A program made the translations under genes and the position numbers. This document shows positions 1 through 8,668 of a stretch of 42,766 nt of DNA, piece by piece. The notes beneath the pieces were generated by a model. The model was given only the letters and a program-made list of their open reading frames with translations, searched no databases and was not told the DNA's origin. Source of the DNA: Clostridiales bacterium (GTDB lineage: Bacteria; Bacillota; Clostridia; Oscillospirales; Oscillospiraceae). Every line of letters begins with the position of its first letter. Position 1 is the stretch's first letter. Location of the stretch: NCBI GenBank assembly GCA_004553495.1, contig SFLE01000014.1, forward strand, positions 1-42,766, given 5' to 3'.

Positions 1-27
1 TACATATTTAAACATGGAGAACTGAGC

Positions 28-2004
28 ATGGACGCAAAAAAAGAGATTGAAAAGCTCCGCGAGGAAATTGAATATCACAATAGGCTGTACTACGTTAATG
101 ATGCACCTGTCATATCCGATTATGATTACGACATGCTCATGGTGAGGCTTACAAAGCTTGAAGAGGAGCACCCGGAACTTATAACCCCCACATCTCCCAC
201 GCAGAGGGTAGGCGGCAAGGCTCTTTCACAGTTTACGCCTGTGCACCATCAGGTGCCGCTTGAAAGCCTGAGCGATGTGTTCTCGTTCGATGAACTCGCT
301 GCTTTCGGAGAACGCATGGATCAGGCGCTCGGCAAGAACAGAGAATTCTGCGTGGAACCTAAAATTGACGGTTTGTCGATGTCACTTGAGTATGAAAACG
401 GATATTTTGTCCGCGGCGCAACACGCGGCGACGGCGTTACCGGCGAGGACGTTACAGAAAACCTCCGCACGGTTCGCAGCCTTCCTATGCATTTAGTCGA
501 TGCACCGGAGTACCTTATTGTCCGCGGCGAGGTTTATATGTCTAAAGCCGTGTTCAATGAGCTTAACGCCGAAAGAGAGCTGAACGGAGAGGCGTTGCTT
601 GCAAATCCGCGCAATGCGGCTGCCGGCTCGATCCGCCAGCTCGACCCGAAGGTTGCGGCGTCTCGCAAGCTCGATATAGTCTGCTTTAATATGCAGTTTA
701 CAGACGGCGAGCCGTACGGCACACACGCCGAAACGCTTGACGCAATGAAGCACATGGGCTTTCCTGTCGTGCCGTATAAGCTGTGCAGCACGATCGAAGA
801 ATGCTGCGAGAGAATCGATTGGATCGGTCAATCGCGCGGCGAATTTGCGTATGATATCGACGGAGCCGTTATAAAGATCAACTCACTTGCGCAGCGTGCC
901 TCTCTCGGCAGCACGGCAAAATTCCCACGCTGGGCAGTAGCCTACAAATATCCGCCCGAGAAAAAGGAAAGCCGCGTTATTGATATCGTCGTTCAGGTCG
1001 GCAGAACCGGCGTTTTAACACCAAAAGCCGTCATTGAGCCGGTGCGCCTTGCCGGAACTACGGTCAGCAATGCAACGCTGCACAATCAGGATAATATTGA
1101 CCGGCTTGACATAAGGATCGGTGATACCGTTCTTGTTCAGAAAGCCGGAGAGATCATCCCCGAAGTGCTTGCGGTCAGCAAAGATAAGCGCCCCGACGGA
1201 ACCGAACCATTTAAAATGCCGTACTTTTGCCCCGAATGCGGCGCACCTGTCATGCGTGACCCGGACGGAGTTGCAATAAGATGCACAAGTCCCGAGTGTC
1301 CGGCCCAGCGGCTTCGCAATCTCGCTCACTTTGCCTCTCGCGAGGCAATGGATATTGAGGGACTCGGTATCTCCGTATGTCAGGCACTTATAAACAGCGG
1401 CCTTGCTGTTAGCCCTGCCGAGCTGTATTCGCTTGATGCGCAGTCGGTTGCTCGGCTCGACCGTATGGGCGAAAAATCGGCCGAGAACCTTATTAATGCC
1501 ATCGAAAACAGCAAGAGTGCCGGCCTTGCGCGGCTGATGTGCGCATTCGGTATAAGGCAGGTCGGGCAGAAGGCCGCAAAGACTCTTGCCATGCATTTCG
1601 GATCTCTCGATAAGCTTATGCAGGCCACGCAGCAGGAGCTTACAAACGTTCCGGATATCGGCGAGATCACGGCCGATTTTATCGTTGAATGGTTCTCGCT
1701 TCCTCAATCGCAGCATCAGATAAAGCTGCTGCGCGAAGCAGGCGTGTCATTCGACAGCACAGATGCCGTTAAGGACAGCCGATTTACCGGCATGACTTTT
1801 GTGCTCACAGGCGAGCTGAGCGGCTACAAACGCGATGAGGCTGCGGCAATAATAGAAAGCTACGGCGGCAAAGCATCCTCGTCGGTTTCAAAGAAAACGA
1901 CGTATGTTCTTGCCGGTGAAAATGCCGGCAGTAAGCTGAAAAAAGCGACGGATCTCGGAATTAATATTATAAACGAAGATCAGTTTAACGAAATGATCAA
2001 ATAG
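28..2004 (+). CDS. ligA: NAD+-dependent DNA ligase LigA
   Basis: Seals nicks during replication and repair using NAD+ as the AMP donor. The 658-aa length is normal for bacterial LigA. The adenylation motif KIDG places the nucleophilic lysine at residue 112. A four-cysteine zinc finger follows (C401, C404, C419, C424), then helix-hairpin-helix repeats and a C-terminal BRCT domain from about residue 586, with the expected FVLTGELSG start. The ATG at 28 is preceded by GGAGA at 16-20. It is probably the last gene of an operon that begins upstream of the window (pcrA-ligA is a common order, but this is not visible). A strong terminator follows directly. Nothing is missing from the family motifs, so I am very confident. 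Confidence 0.98.
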   Translation: MDAKKEIEKLREEIEYHNRLYYVNDAPVISDYDYDMLMVRLTKLEEEHPELITPTSPTQRVGGKALSQFTPVHHQVPLESLSDVFSFDELAAFGERMDQALGKNREFCVEPKIDGLSMSLEYENGYFVRGATRGDGVTGEDVTENLRTVRSLPMHLVDAPEYLIVRGEVYMSKAVFNELNAERELNGEALLANPRNAAAGSIRQLDPKVAASRKLDIVCFNMQFTDGEPYGTHAETLDAMKHMGFPVVPYKLCSTIEECCERIDWIGQSRGEFAYDIDGAVIKINSLAQRASLGSTAKFPRWAVAYKYPPEKKESRVIDIVVQVGRTGVLTPKAVIEPVRLAGTTVSNATLHNQDNIDRLDIRIGDTVLVQKAGEIIPEVLAVSKDKRPDGTEPFKMPYFCPECGAPVMRDPDGVAIRCTSPECPAQRLRNLAHFASREAMDIEGLGISVCQALINSGLAVSPAELYSLDAQSVARLDRMGEKSAENLINAIENSKSAGLARLMCAFGIRQVGQKAAKTLAMHFGSLDKLMQATQQELTNVPDIGEITADFIVEWFSLPQSQHQIKLLREAGVSFDSTDAVKDSRFTGMTFVLTGELSGYKRDEAAAIIESYGGKASSSVSKKTTYVLAGENAGSKLKKATDLGINIINEDQFNEMIK

Positions 2005-2020
2005 CCAAAGCAGCAATCAG

Positions 2021-2053
2021 CGCACCGGGTATATTCCCGGTGCGCTTTTTTTG
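2021..2053 (+). terminator. Rho-independent terminator after ligA
   Basis: A 9-bp perfect stem (CGCACCGGG at 2021-2029 with CCCGGTGCG at 2036-2044), a 6-nt loop and a run of T directly after it. Confidence 0.93.
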
Positions 2054-2054
2054 T

Positions 2055-2083
2055 TAACATTGCCGGCAGTGTCTCCATATAAT
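2055..2083 (+). promoter_or_regulatory. Predicted sigma-E-type promoter of the cotJ operon
   Basis: TAACATT at 2055-2061 and CATATAAT at 2076-2083 are separated by 14 nt. They match the Bacillus sigma-E consensus KMATATT-N14-CATACAHT at 6/7 and 7/8 positions. cotJ is sigma-E controlled in B. subtilis, so context and sequence agree. The -35 lies immediately after the T-run of the ligA terminator, so the operon is insulated from ligA transcription. The predicted start falls just before the Shine-Dalgarno, giving a very short leader. Confidence 0.65.
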
Positions 2084-2108
2084 GTGGTTGCAAAGGAGGA
2101 CTGTACCA

Positions 2109-2552
2109 ATGGATGATAACAAAAACTGCGGCTGCAAGGAAGGAACGCTTCCGGATTGCGCGCCGCTTGCTATGGCATATGTGCCGATGCAGCAGTCGGT
2201 AAAGCCTGTATACAGCAATGCGGAGGCTCTGAGCAGGGGAACACTGTTTCCCGGCCTTGATCTTCCGTTTATGAATATGGTCAACACCGGCGATCTGACC
2301 GGCACACCGTTAGGCGAGGTAATGGCTCTGGATTTCGTTGCGCAGGAACTTGCGCTTTATCTTGATACGCACAGTGCCGATGAAGAAGCCTTTGAATTAT
2401 ATAAAAGCATTCTTGCCCTATCAAAGACGGCAAAGGAAAAGTATGTGAAGCTCTATGGTCCGCTGACCCACAGCGATCTTCTTCAGGCTCAGAGCTACAC
2501 TTGGCTTAAGAACCCCTGGCCATGGGATTACTGCGTAAAAACGGAGGGCTGA
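2109..2552 (+). CDS. CotJA-CotJB fusion spore coat protein
   Basis: A 147-aa spore-coat-associated protein. The N-terminal half is CotJA-like: PLAMAYVPMQ, then ALSRGTLFPGLDLPF. The C-terminal half is CotJB-like: ALYLDTHSADEEAFELY, then KYVKLYGPLTHSD and the terminal NPWPWDY. In B. subtilis these are two separate small proteins encoded by cotJA and cotJB; here one uninterrupted frame holds both. The start is the ATG at 2109, because AAAGGAGG lies at 2092-2099; an in-frame ATG at 2082 would sit upstream of that site. An N-terminal CGC motif could bind metal or form disulfides. It is followed 2 nt later by cotJC, so the three cotJ functions form one short operon expressed in the mother cell (inferred from B. 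subtilis). Confidence 0.85.
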   Translation: MDDNKNCGCKEGTLPDCAPLAMAYVPMQQSVKPVYSNAEALSRGTLFPGLDLPFMNMVNTGDLTGTPLGEVMALDFVAQELALYLDTHSADEEAFELYKSILALSKTAKEKYVKLYGPLTHSDLLQAQSYTWLKNPWPWDYCVKTEG

Positions 2553-2554
2553 GC

Positions 2555-3148
2555 ATGTTTATTTATCAGAAAAAGCTGCAATATCCCGTTAAGATATCTC
2601 GCCCCAATCCGGCGTTGGCAAAATTTATAATTAGCCAATATGGTGGCCCGGACGGCGAACTCGGCGCTTCGCTGCGGTATCTCAGCCAGCGCTACAGCAT
2701 GCCGTATCCTGAGCTCAAAGGCCTCTTGACCGATATTGGCACCGAAGAACTCGGTCACCTAGAAATGATAGCGGCAATTGTCCACCAGCTGACACGCAAG
2801 ATGACTCCGGAGGAAATAAAAAATGCCGGATTTGACGCATATTTCGTTGATCATACCGCCGGAGTATATCCTCAGTTTGCGTCTGGCACACCGTGGACTG
2901 CAGCTACTATGCAGGTAAAGGGTGATGTTATAACTGATCTAAGCGAAGACATGGCGGCAGAGCAGAAAGCTCGCACAACCTATGATAATATTTTGAGGCT
3001 GTCCGACGATCCGGATGTTAATGATGTTATAAAATTCTTGCGAGAGAGGGAGATCGTACACTATCAGCGCTTTGGCGAAGGGCTGAGAAATGCGATCGAA
3101 AAGCTCGATTCGAAAAACTTCTATGCTGTAAATCCTGCTTTTGATTAA
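2555..3148 (+). CDS. cotJC: CotJC, manganese-catalase-like spore coat protein
   Basis: A 197-aa protein of the Mn-catalase (ferritin-like, di-manganese) family that is deposited in the spore coat. Metal-ligand motifs are visible: EELGHLEM near residue 67, EQKARTTYDN and REREIVHYQRF. The start at 2555 (MFIYQKKLQYP) is preceded by GGAGGG, which overlaps the end of the upstream coding region; a longer frame begins at 2522 without a good ribosome binding site. The gene is co-transcribed with the CotJA-CotJB fusion (2-nt gap). The length agrees with CotJC homologues. Catalase activity is inferred from the family. Confidence 0.93.
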   Translation: MFIYQKKLQYPVKISRPNPALAKFIISQYGGPDGELGASLRYLSQRYSMPYPELKGLLTDIGTEELGHLEMIAAIVHQLTRKMTPEEIKNAGFDAYFVDHTAGVYPQFASGTPWTAATMQVKGDVITDLSEDMAAEQKARTTYDNILRLSDDPDVNDVIKFLREREIVHYQRFGEGLRNAIEKLDSKNFYAVNPAFD

Positions 3149-3178
3149 AAAAGCTCCCCCGTAGTCACGGGGGAGCTT
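3146..3178 (-). terminator. Terminator between convergent cotJC and symporter genes
   Basis: A 12-bp perfect stem (AAGCTCCCCCGT at 3151-3162 with its complement at 3167-3178) and a 4-nt loop. Read on the minus strand it is followed by six T, so it chiefly serves the symporter gene. Read on the plus strand it is followed by ACATTAT, which would act only weakly. Confidence 0.88.
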
Positions 3179-3191
3179 ACATTATACAAGC

Positions 3192-4436
3192 TTACTTCAC
3201 TGCTTTTGCAGCCATTTTTTTGCGCTCGACCTTCGATACCCACATTGCTGCGGTAGCATCGCCGGTGATATTGAGCGTTGTACGCCCCATATCGAACAGC
3301 TTATCAACTCCGGCAATTATTGCGATACCCTCAACAGGCAGGCCGACGGACATGAGAACCATCGACAGCATTATCATGCCTGCACCGGATACACCGGCAG
3401 TACCGACGGAGGCAAGTGTTGCTGTAAGAACGATCATTGCCATCTGTCCGAGGGTAAGGTCAACACCGTAGCAGCAGGCGATAAACACCGCGCAAACCGC
3501 CTGGTATATCGCTGTACCATCCATGTTGATGGTTGCGCCAAGAGGCAGAACGAAAGAGCTTATCTCAGGTTCGGCACCCATCTCGTTGCAGCACTCGATA
3601 TTGATAGGCAAAGTTGCATTAGACGAGGTCGTGGTGAATGCGGTCAGCATTGCGGGGGCAAGACCCTTGAAAAACGCTATCGGGCTCATGCCAGACAGGA
3701 ATTTGATGCTGCATCCGTATACGATGATAACGTGCAGAATGTAACCGATGTAGGCAACACCAATAACGAGTGCAAGAGAACCGACGATCTTTGCGCCGTT
3801 TACCGCAACAACGTCAGCCATCAGGCAGAATACGCCGATCGGGGTGAGCTTTATGATCATCATAAGTACCTTCATGGTGATTTCATTCATGCAATTAACA
3901 AGCTCGCCGATCTTCTTGCCCTTCTCACCGGCAGCGAGTATACCTGCGCCGAAGAATATTGCAATGCAGATTACGGGAAGCATGTTTGCCTCGACCATGG
4001 GCTTAAAGAGGTTATCAGGGAAGATGCCAACGATAACGTCCATGACTTTGGGAGCCTCGGCAGCGGTGTATTCAAGTGAATCGGTAACGCTCGAATCGAG
4101 AACAGGGAAGAAGCCCTTGAAGCAATTTACTACAACAAGGCCGATGACGACCGCAACGGCCGTTGTGCACATGTAGTAAATAAAAGTCCTTACGCCGACG
4201 CTGCCGACACGCTTGAGGTCGTTGAGGGAAACAACGCCGTCCATTATCGAAAACAGAACAACAGGCACTACCATGAACTTCAGCAGGTTTATGTATATCG
4301 TGCCAATGGGTTTCAGATAGTCCGTCGTAAATGTGCTTTTAGGTGCCACTGCAAGAACCAGCAGACCTACAAGTATACCGGCTAACATACATATGATTAT
4401 CCAGCCGGCAAGGTTGATTTTGCGCTTTTTCTGCAT
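3192..4436 (-). CDS. Dicarboxylate/amino acid:cation symporter (DAACS family)
   Basis: A 414-aa membrane transporter of the GltP/DctA family, which takes up glutamate, aspartate or C4-dicarboxylates with Na+ or H+. Diagnostic motifs are present: the serine-rich HP1 stretch TTTSSNATLP, then PLGATINMDGTA, and the late GVDKLFDMGRTTLNITGD. Hydrophobic segments run through the whole protein from KINLAGWIIICMLAGILVG on. I chose the ATG at 4436 (MQKKRKINL) because AGGAGG precedes it; a 15-residue upstream extension has no such site. The substrate cannot be fixed from sequence. It stands alone between terminators. Confidence 0.93.
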   Translation of the reverse strand: MQKKRKINLAGWIIICMLAGILVGLLVLAVAPKSTFTTDYLKPIGTIYINLLKFMVVPVVLFSIMDGVVSLNDLKRVGSVGVRTFIYYMCTTAVAVVIGLVVVNCFKGFFPVLDSSVTDSLEYTAAEAPKVMDVIVGIFPDNLFKPMVEANMLPVICIAIFFGAGILAAGEKGKKIGELVNCMNEITMKVLMMIIKLTPIGVFCLMADVVAVNGAKIVGSLALVIGVAYIGYILHVIIVYGCSIKFLSGMSPIAFFKGLAPAMLTAFTTTSSNATLPINIECCNEMGAEPEISSFVLPLGATINMDGTAIYQAVCAVFIACCYGVDLTLGQMAMIVLTATLASVGTAGVSGAGMIMLSMVLMSVGLPVEGIAIIAGVDKLFDMGRTTLNITGDATAAMWVSKVERKKMAAKAVK

Positions 4437-4573
4437 TACTATTCCTCCTATAAACAACTGTACTAATACTACCATATTCACAACTTGTTTACCATAGCAA
4501 TTAGAGCAATTAGCGAAAATTAACGCGTTCTTTATACACCATGCACAATTACTCTAGTAATCGGACTATAATT

Positions 4574-4613
4574 ATACCCTCGAATCGAGCAATTGCTCCA
4601 AATTCGAGGGTAT
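4574..4613 (-). terminator. Terminator-like hairpin after the phosphofructokinase gene
   Basis: A 12-bp perfect stem (ATACCCTCGAAT at 4574-4585 with ATTCGAGGGTAT at 4602-4613) encloses the palindrome GAGCAATTGCTC at 4587-4598. It lies 6 bp past the stop codon. The tract after it is AT-rich rather than a pure T-run. Confidence 0.7.
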
Positions 4614-4618
4614 ATGCT

Positions 4619-5905
4619 TTAATCAATGCAAACTTTGTCCTTATCCTTTGCCATAACCTTTTTCAGTCGGGCATAGCGGGGAAGGGAATTGCTGCGCGGA
4701 ATTTTGGGCTCACCCTGTATGAGAGGGAGCACATAGTTTATAAACTCGTTGGTTACATAGTTGCCGTCTTTCGTTATCCACTCAAGCGGTACCTTTTTCT
4801 CATAGTTTGCAACGCTGTTAAGTGACAGAAGGACAGGCTTGCAGGAATAAAGTCCGGAGCTGTCGTCTCTCTCAAGCGCGACCATCTGACCGGTAGCTCC
4901 GCCTACGGCAGCTTCAACCGCCGCTTTACCTACATCAAACGCTTCCTCGACATCTATGGCAGATGCAATGTGTGCTGCACTGCGCTGAAGAAGGCTGAGC
5001 TCAATACCTCTGACCTTTTTGAGCCCGAGGCGCTCCTTGAGATAGTTTGCAAGCTTTACCGCAAGTCCGCCGAGCTGCGCATGACCGAACCCGTCCGTAC
5101 CCGAGACCTTTGCCTCGGAAACAAAAGAGCCGTCGGCATAGTGCAGTCCTTCGGAAACGGCGACGAGGACATTGCGCTTCTGCTTCATTATTTTAAGCAC
5201 ATCTTCCGTGAATTGGTCAAGGTCAAAATCGCGCTCAGGGAGATAGATCAGGTCCGGTCCGCAGCCGTTGCCGTATTCCGTTGCAAGCGCGGCGCTCGCC
5301 GTGAGCCATCCGGCGTGACGCCCCATTATCTCAACAACTGTGACCATATCGGTGTTATATACATCGGTATCCTTGCCGATCTCCATACAGGAGGTGGCTA
5401 TAAATTTTGCGGCGCTGCCGAAGCCGGGACAGTGATCGGTGCCGAACAGGTCGTTATCTATGGTTTTGGGAACACCGATGACCCTGCAATCATAGCCAAC
5501 CTTTTCCATGTACTTGCTGATCTTGTTGCAGGTATCCATGGAGTCGTTTCCGCCGTTGTAGAAAAAGTACCGTACATCGTACTTTTTGAATATTTCAAGG
5601 ACCCGCTTGTAGTCCGTATCGTCAACATCGGGGTCTGCCATTTTATATCTGCACGAGCCAAGCTCGGAAGAAGGAGTATTGAGCAGAAGCTTCAGCTCGT
5701 AATCTTCCTCTTCGCCCATATCGTAAAGCTCATCGTTAAGCACACCTTTTATCCCGTAAGCCGCACCGTAAACATTAGTAATGACATCGCTGTCAAGGGC
5801 AGTTCTGATCACACCGTATGCGCTTGCGTTAATAACCGCCGTAGGTCCTCCTGACTGCCCGAATATACAGGCACCGACCAGCGGCGAATCAAAAAAATTA
5901 TCCAA
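4619..5905 (-). CDS. pfp: Pyrophosphate-type 6-phosphofructokinase
   Basis: Phosphorylates fructose 6-phosphate at C1, committing sugar to glycolysis. 428 aa, longer than the roughly 320-aa ATP-dependent PfkA. The phosphoryl-donor loop is GGNDS (residues 118-122), carrying Asp where ATP enzymes have Gly. The catalytic motif is PKTIDND (146-152), with Lys where ATP enzymes have Gly. Both are the classic signature of PPi specificity. MGRHAGW and QRSAAHIAS follow as expected. The start is TTG at 5905, with GGAGG seven bases upstream. It is transcribed divergently from the aldolase gene, which performs the next glycolytic step. The PPi donor is inferred from motifs, not proven. Confidence 0.92.
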   Translation of the reverse strand: MDNFFDSPLVGACIFGQSGGPTAVINASAYGVIRTALDSDVITNVYGAAYGIKGVLNDELYDMGEEEDYELKLLLNTPSSELGSCRYKMADPDVDDTDYKRVLEIFKKYDVRYFFYNGGNDSMDTCNKISKYMEKVGYDCRVIGVPKTIDNDLFGTDHCPGFGSAAKFIATSCMEIGKDTDVYNTDMVTVVEIMGRHAGWLTASAALATEYGNGCGPDLIYLPERDFDLDQFTEDVLKIMKQKRNVLVAVSEGLHYADGSFVSEAKVSGTDGFGHAQLGGLAVKLANYLKERLGLKKVRGIELSLLQRSAAHIASAIDVEEAFDVGKAAVEAAVGGATGQMVALERDDSSGLYSCKPVLLSLNSVANYEKKVPLEWITKDGNYVTNEFINYVLPLIQGEPKIPRSNSLPRYARLKKVMAKDKDKVCID

Positions 5906-5933
5906 AACAACGCCTCCATTTATGTAATGATTA

Positions 5934-5962
5934 TTGATTATAACATGTTTTAGGTTTATAAT
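5934..5962 (+). promoter_or_regulatory. Sigma-A promoter of the aldolase gene
   Basis: TTGATT at 5934-5939, a 17-nt spacer and a perfect TATAAT at 5957-5962. On the opposite strand a TATAAT (5937-5942) overlaps this -35 and could serve the divergent phosphofructokinase gene with a weak -35. If so, the two promoters would be mutually exclusive. Confidence 0.78.
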
Positions 5963-6021
5963 AAATATGTTTTTAAAAATAATTGTGCAATTTTACTATT
6001 TTTCTTACAGGAGGATCTATT

Positions 6022-6957
6022 ATGCCACTCGTAACAACAACCGAAATGTTTGAAAAAGCCTACAAGGGCGGATACGCCATCGGCGCATTCAATGTCAACA
6101 ACATGGAGATAGTACAGGGTATAACCGAAGCAGCCGCCGACCTGAATGCTCCGCTTATTCTTCAGGTATCCAAGGGTGCGCGCGCATATGCCAATCACAC
6201 CTATCTTATAAAGCTTGTTGAAGCCGCGGTAGAGGAGACCGGTCTCCCTATAGTGCTGCACCTTGACCATGGTGACAGCTTTGAGCTGTGCAAATCCTGC
6301 ATTGACGGCGGCTTTACCTCCGTTATGATCGATGCATCGTCCAAATCCTTTGAGGATAACATTGCTCTGACCCGTCAGGTCGTGGAATATGCGCACGATC
6401 ACGGTGTAGTCGTCGAGGCAGAGCTCGGCACTCTCGCCGGCATAGAGGATGATGTTAAGGTAAAGGCCGAGGATTCGTCTTACACCCGTCCCGAGGATGT
6501 TCAGGAATTTGTTGAGCGCACCGGCTGCGATTCACTCGCCATTGCGATCGGCACCAGCCATGGCGCATATAAGTTCAAGCCCGGCACCAAGCCGCAGCTG
6601 CGTTTTGATATACTCGAGGATGTAGAGCGCCGTCTGCCCGGTTTCCCGATAGTGCTGCACGGTTCTTCCTCCGTTCCGCAGGAGTTTGTTCGCATGATCA
6701 ACGAAAACGGCGGCAATATGCCCGGTGCGATCGGCGTTCCCGAGGATCAGCTCCGCAAGGCTGCTTCCATGGCGGTCTGCAAGATAAACATCGACTCCGA
6801 TCTTCGCCTTGCAATGACGGCGACCATCCGCAAGTACTTTAACGATCATCCCGATCATTTCGACCCGCGCCAGTATCTCAAGCCGGCAAGAGCAGCTATA
6901 AAGGACATGGTAGCGCACAAGATAGTCGATGTACTTGGCTGCAACGGCAAGGCATAA
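6022..6957 (+). CDS. fba: Class II fructose-1,6-bisphosphate aldolase
   Basis: Cleaves fructose 1,6-bisphosphate to dihydroxyacetone phosphate and glyceraldehyde 3-phosphate using Zn2+. 311 aa. Motifs include VLHLDHGDSFE (Zn-ligand histidine and catalytic aspartate), EAELGTLAG, GTSHGAYKF, VLHGSSSVP (Zn ligand and phosphate-binding loop) and KINIDSDLRLA (phosphate binding). The start at 6022 (MPLVTTTEM) has AGGAGG at 6009-6014; an earlier in-frame start at 5983 lacks a ribosome binding site. The fold is FbaA/GatY-like; the divergent PPi-phosphofructokinase supports a glycolytic role rather than tagatose metabolism. A P-type ATPase-like gene follows 36 bp later with no terminator. Confidence 0.95.
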   Translation: MPLVTTTEMFEKAYKGGYAIGAFNVNNMEIVQGITEAAADLNAPLILQVSKGARAYANHTYLIKLVEAAVEETGLPIVLHLDHGDSFELCKSCIDGGFTSVMIDASSKSFEDNIALTRQVVEYAHDHGVVVEAELGTLAGIEDDVKVKAEDSSYTRPEDVQEFVERTGCDSLAIAIGTSHGAYKFKPGTKPQLRFDILEDVERRLPGFPIVLHGSSSVPQEFVRMINENGGNMPGAIGVPEDQLRKAASMAVCKINIDSDLRLAMTATIRKYFNDHPDHFDPRQYLKPARAAIKDMVAHKIVDVLGCNGKA

Positions 6958-6993
6958 TACCCCGATTCTTTTTACGACAGAGGAGGTGCTGCA

Positions 6994-8631
6994 ATGGCTA
7001 AAGCAAATTCATCTGCAAAGCGCAAGGCGGGCAGTAAGGTGATGCCTGATATTATCACTCTGGCAAGAGCTATAGTGTCTGTCCTACTGCTTGTTTTGGC
7101 TTACTCGGTAAGCTCATCGCAGTTTGTGCTGGTTTTGCTCGTTATTGCGGCGATCATCGTCTGTGGATTTGATATTGTTCTTTCGGCGGTCGATAAGATC
7201 ATAAGAAAGAAGGATTATCTCAACGCGCAACTTCTCATCACAGTCTGCGTTATCGCGTGTCTGTGCATTGAGTGCTACACGGAAACGGTTATTATGCTCG
7301 CAGTCTATCAGGTATGCAGCGCCGCTTTAAACTATGCCGTTAAGCGGACCCGCCTCGGCTTTTTGAATGCCGTATCCGAGGATGATGCCGACGGTTACTC
7401 AAAGCTGCGCAGTATCCTGAACAGCCCCGCGGCAGCCGAAAACCCGATAATGTCAACATTTCTGCCGTATTTCGACCTGTTTTCAAAGGCGGCATTCATA
7501 GTCGGCATTCTGTTCGCGGTTTTTGTACCCATGCTGACGAATATGACCTATGTAATGAGCATAAGGCGGGCAAGTATGCTTATAGCCGCGTCTGTGCCTA
7601 CCGTCGCGCTGGCATCCCTGCCGCTTTGCTCACTTGCCGGTCTCAGCCGCTGTGCGGAATACGGCGTTTTCATGAAGCATTCTGAGGTGCTTGAGGAGAC
7701 ACGGAACCTCGCGGTCGTTATATACGATAAAACCGATGTGTTCACCGACGGTACGCCCAAGCTCGTGTCACTGAATTCTCCGGTGCTTGACAATGAAAGC
7801 TTTCTGAAGCTTGCCGCATATACCGCGTATAGATCGCAGCAGCGTTTTGCCGCTCCTATCGTTAGCGCCTACAGCGGAGACATTGTGCAGTCATACATAT
7901 CTGATTTCAATGACATTCCGGGCTGCGGCATGGAAATATCGCTTAACGGGAGAGCAGTGCTGCTTGGAACTCAGGAGCTGTTTGAAGCGCGCAATATAGA
8001 AATACCGGATACTGAGCGGCGTGACGGCTATGTTCTGTATCTGTCAATTTCGGGCACATATGCCGGCAGTATGCTGTTTAAGGAGAATATTAATCCCTAT
8101 GCCGAGAGTACTGTTTTCAATCTGCGCAAGGTCGGAAATATAAAAAGCGTTCTCTTGACGGAGGAGGGCAGGGAGGTAAGCGAAAAGCTTGCAAAAAGCC
8201 TCAATATCGATGAGCTTCACTGCGAATGCGATTTCAGCGAGAAAGCCTCGATTATTCAGAAATACAAGGATCAGCTCGATCAGGGCAAAACACTCATGTA
8301 CATAAGCGCTGAGAGCCTTGAGTATCACACCGCGGCAGATATTGACGCCAAGGTCGGTGCATCCTTTGAAAATGCCGACATAGTCATGAGCAACATCGGT
8401 CTATTCTGCTTGCCGGTAGCGTTAACGGCAGCCCAGCGAGTCAGGCGGCTTTCAATTGAAAACCTGATATTTACAGCGTCTATAAAGCTTGCGCTCATAG
8501 TCCTTGCACTTACCGGAAGCGCAACACTGTGGTTTGTAGTTCTCATAGACTTTGCCGCGTCAATGGCAGGAGTTTTGAACATAATCCGATTGCCTACGGA
8601 TCCGCGTGAAGAACAAATTAATGAAGAATAA
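6994..8631 (+). CDS. Degenerate P-type ATPase-like membrane protein
   Basis: 545 aa with the layout of a P1B-type (heavy-metal) ATPase: N-terminal hydrophobic segments (about 20-110), another pair (about 165-215), a cytosolic HAD-like region and two C-terminal segments (about 490-535). The catalytic motifs are eroded. The phosphorylation loop reads DKTDVFTDG (Asp245 kept, but DKTGT changed). The transmembrane CPC site reads SVP at 200-202. The hinge motif TGD reads LTEEG. The GDGxNDxPAL motif is not found in the region where it should lie. Pumping by the usual mechanism is therefore unlikely, and a sensory or scaffold role is possible. The frame is intact and has AGGAGG before ATG 6994, so it is not simple decay. 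Function unknown. Confidence 0.75.
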   Translation: MAKANSSAKRKAGSKVMPDIITLARAIVSVLLLVLAYSVSSSQFVLVLLVIAAIIVCGFDIVLSAVDKIIRKKDYLNAQLLITVCVIACLCIECYTETVIMLAVYQVCSAALNYAVKRTRLGFLNAVSEDDADGYSKLRSILNSPAAAENPIMSTFLPYFDLFSKAAFIVGILFAVFVPMLTNMTYVMSIRRASMLIAASVPTVALASLPLCSLAGLSRCAEYGVFMKHSEVLEETRNLAVVIYDKTDVFTDGTPKLVSLNSPVLDNESFLKLAAYTAYRSQQRFAAPIVSAYSGDIVQSYISDFNDIPGCGMEISLNGRAVLLGTQELFEARNIEIPDTERRDGYVLYLSISGTYAGSMLFKENINPYAESTVFNLRKVGNIKSVLLTEEGREVSEKLAKSLNIDELHCECDFSEKASIIQKYKDQLDQGKTLMYISAESLEYHTAADIDAKVGASFENADIVMSNIGLFCLPVALTAAQRVRRLSIENLIFTASIKLALIVLALTGSATLWFVVLIDFAASMAGVLNIIRLPTDPREEQINEE

Positions 8632-8638
8632 AAATAAG

Positions 8639-8668
8639 GACTAACGGTCGAATGCCGTTAGTCTTTAT
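8639..8668. terminator. Bidirectional terminator between the P-ATPase-like gene and the XerC-like gene
   Basis: GACTAACGG at 8639-8647 pairs with CCGTTAGTC at 8655-8663, with a 7-nt loop. TTTATTTTT follows on the plus strand and an A-rich stretch precedes it. The hairpin overlaps the stop codon of the minus-strand recombinase gene. Confidence 0.85.

Noticed and set aside
4970..5854. 294-codon plus-strand frame
   Set aside because: Lies wholly antisense to the phosphofructokinase gene with its full set of motifs.
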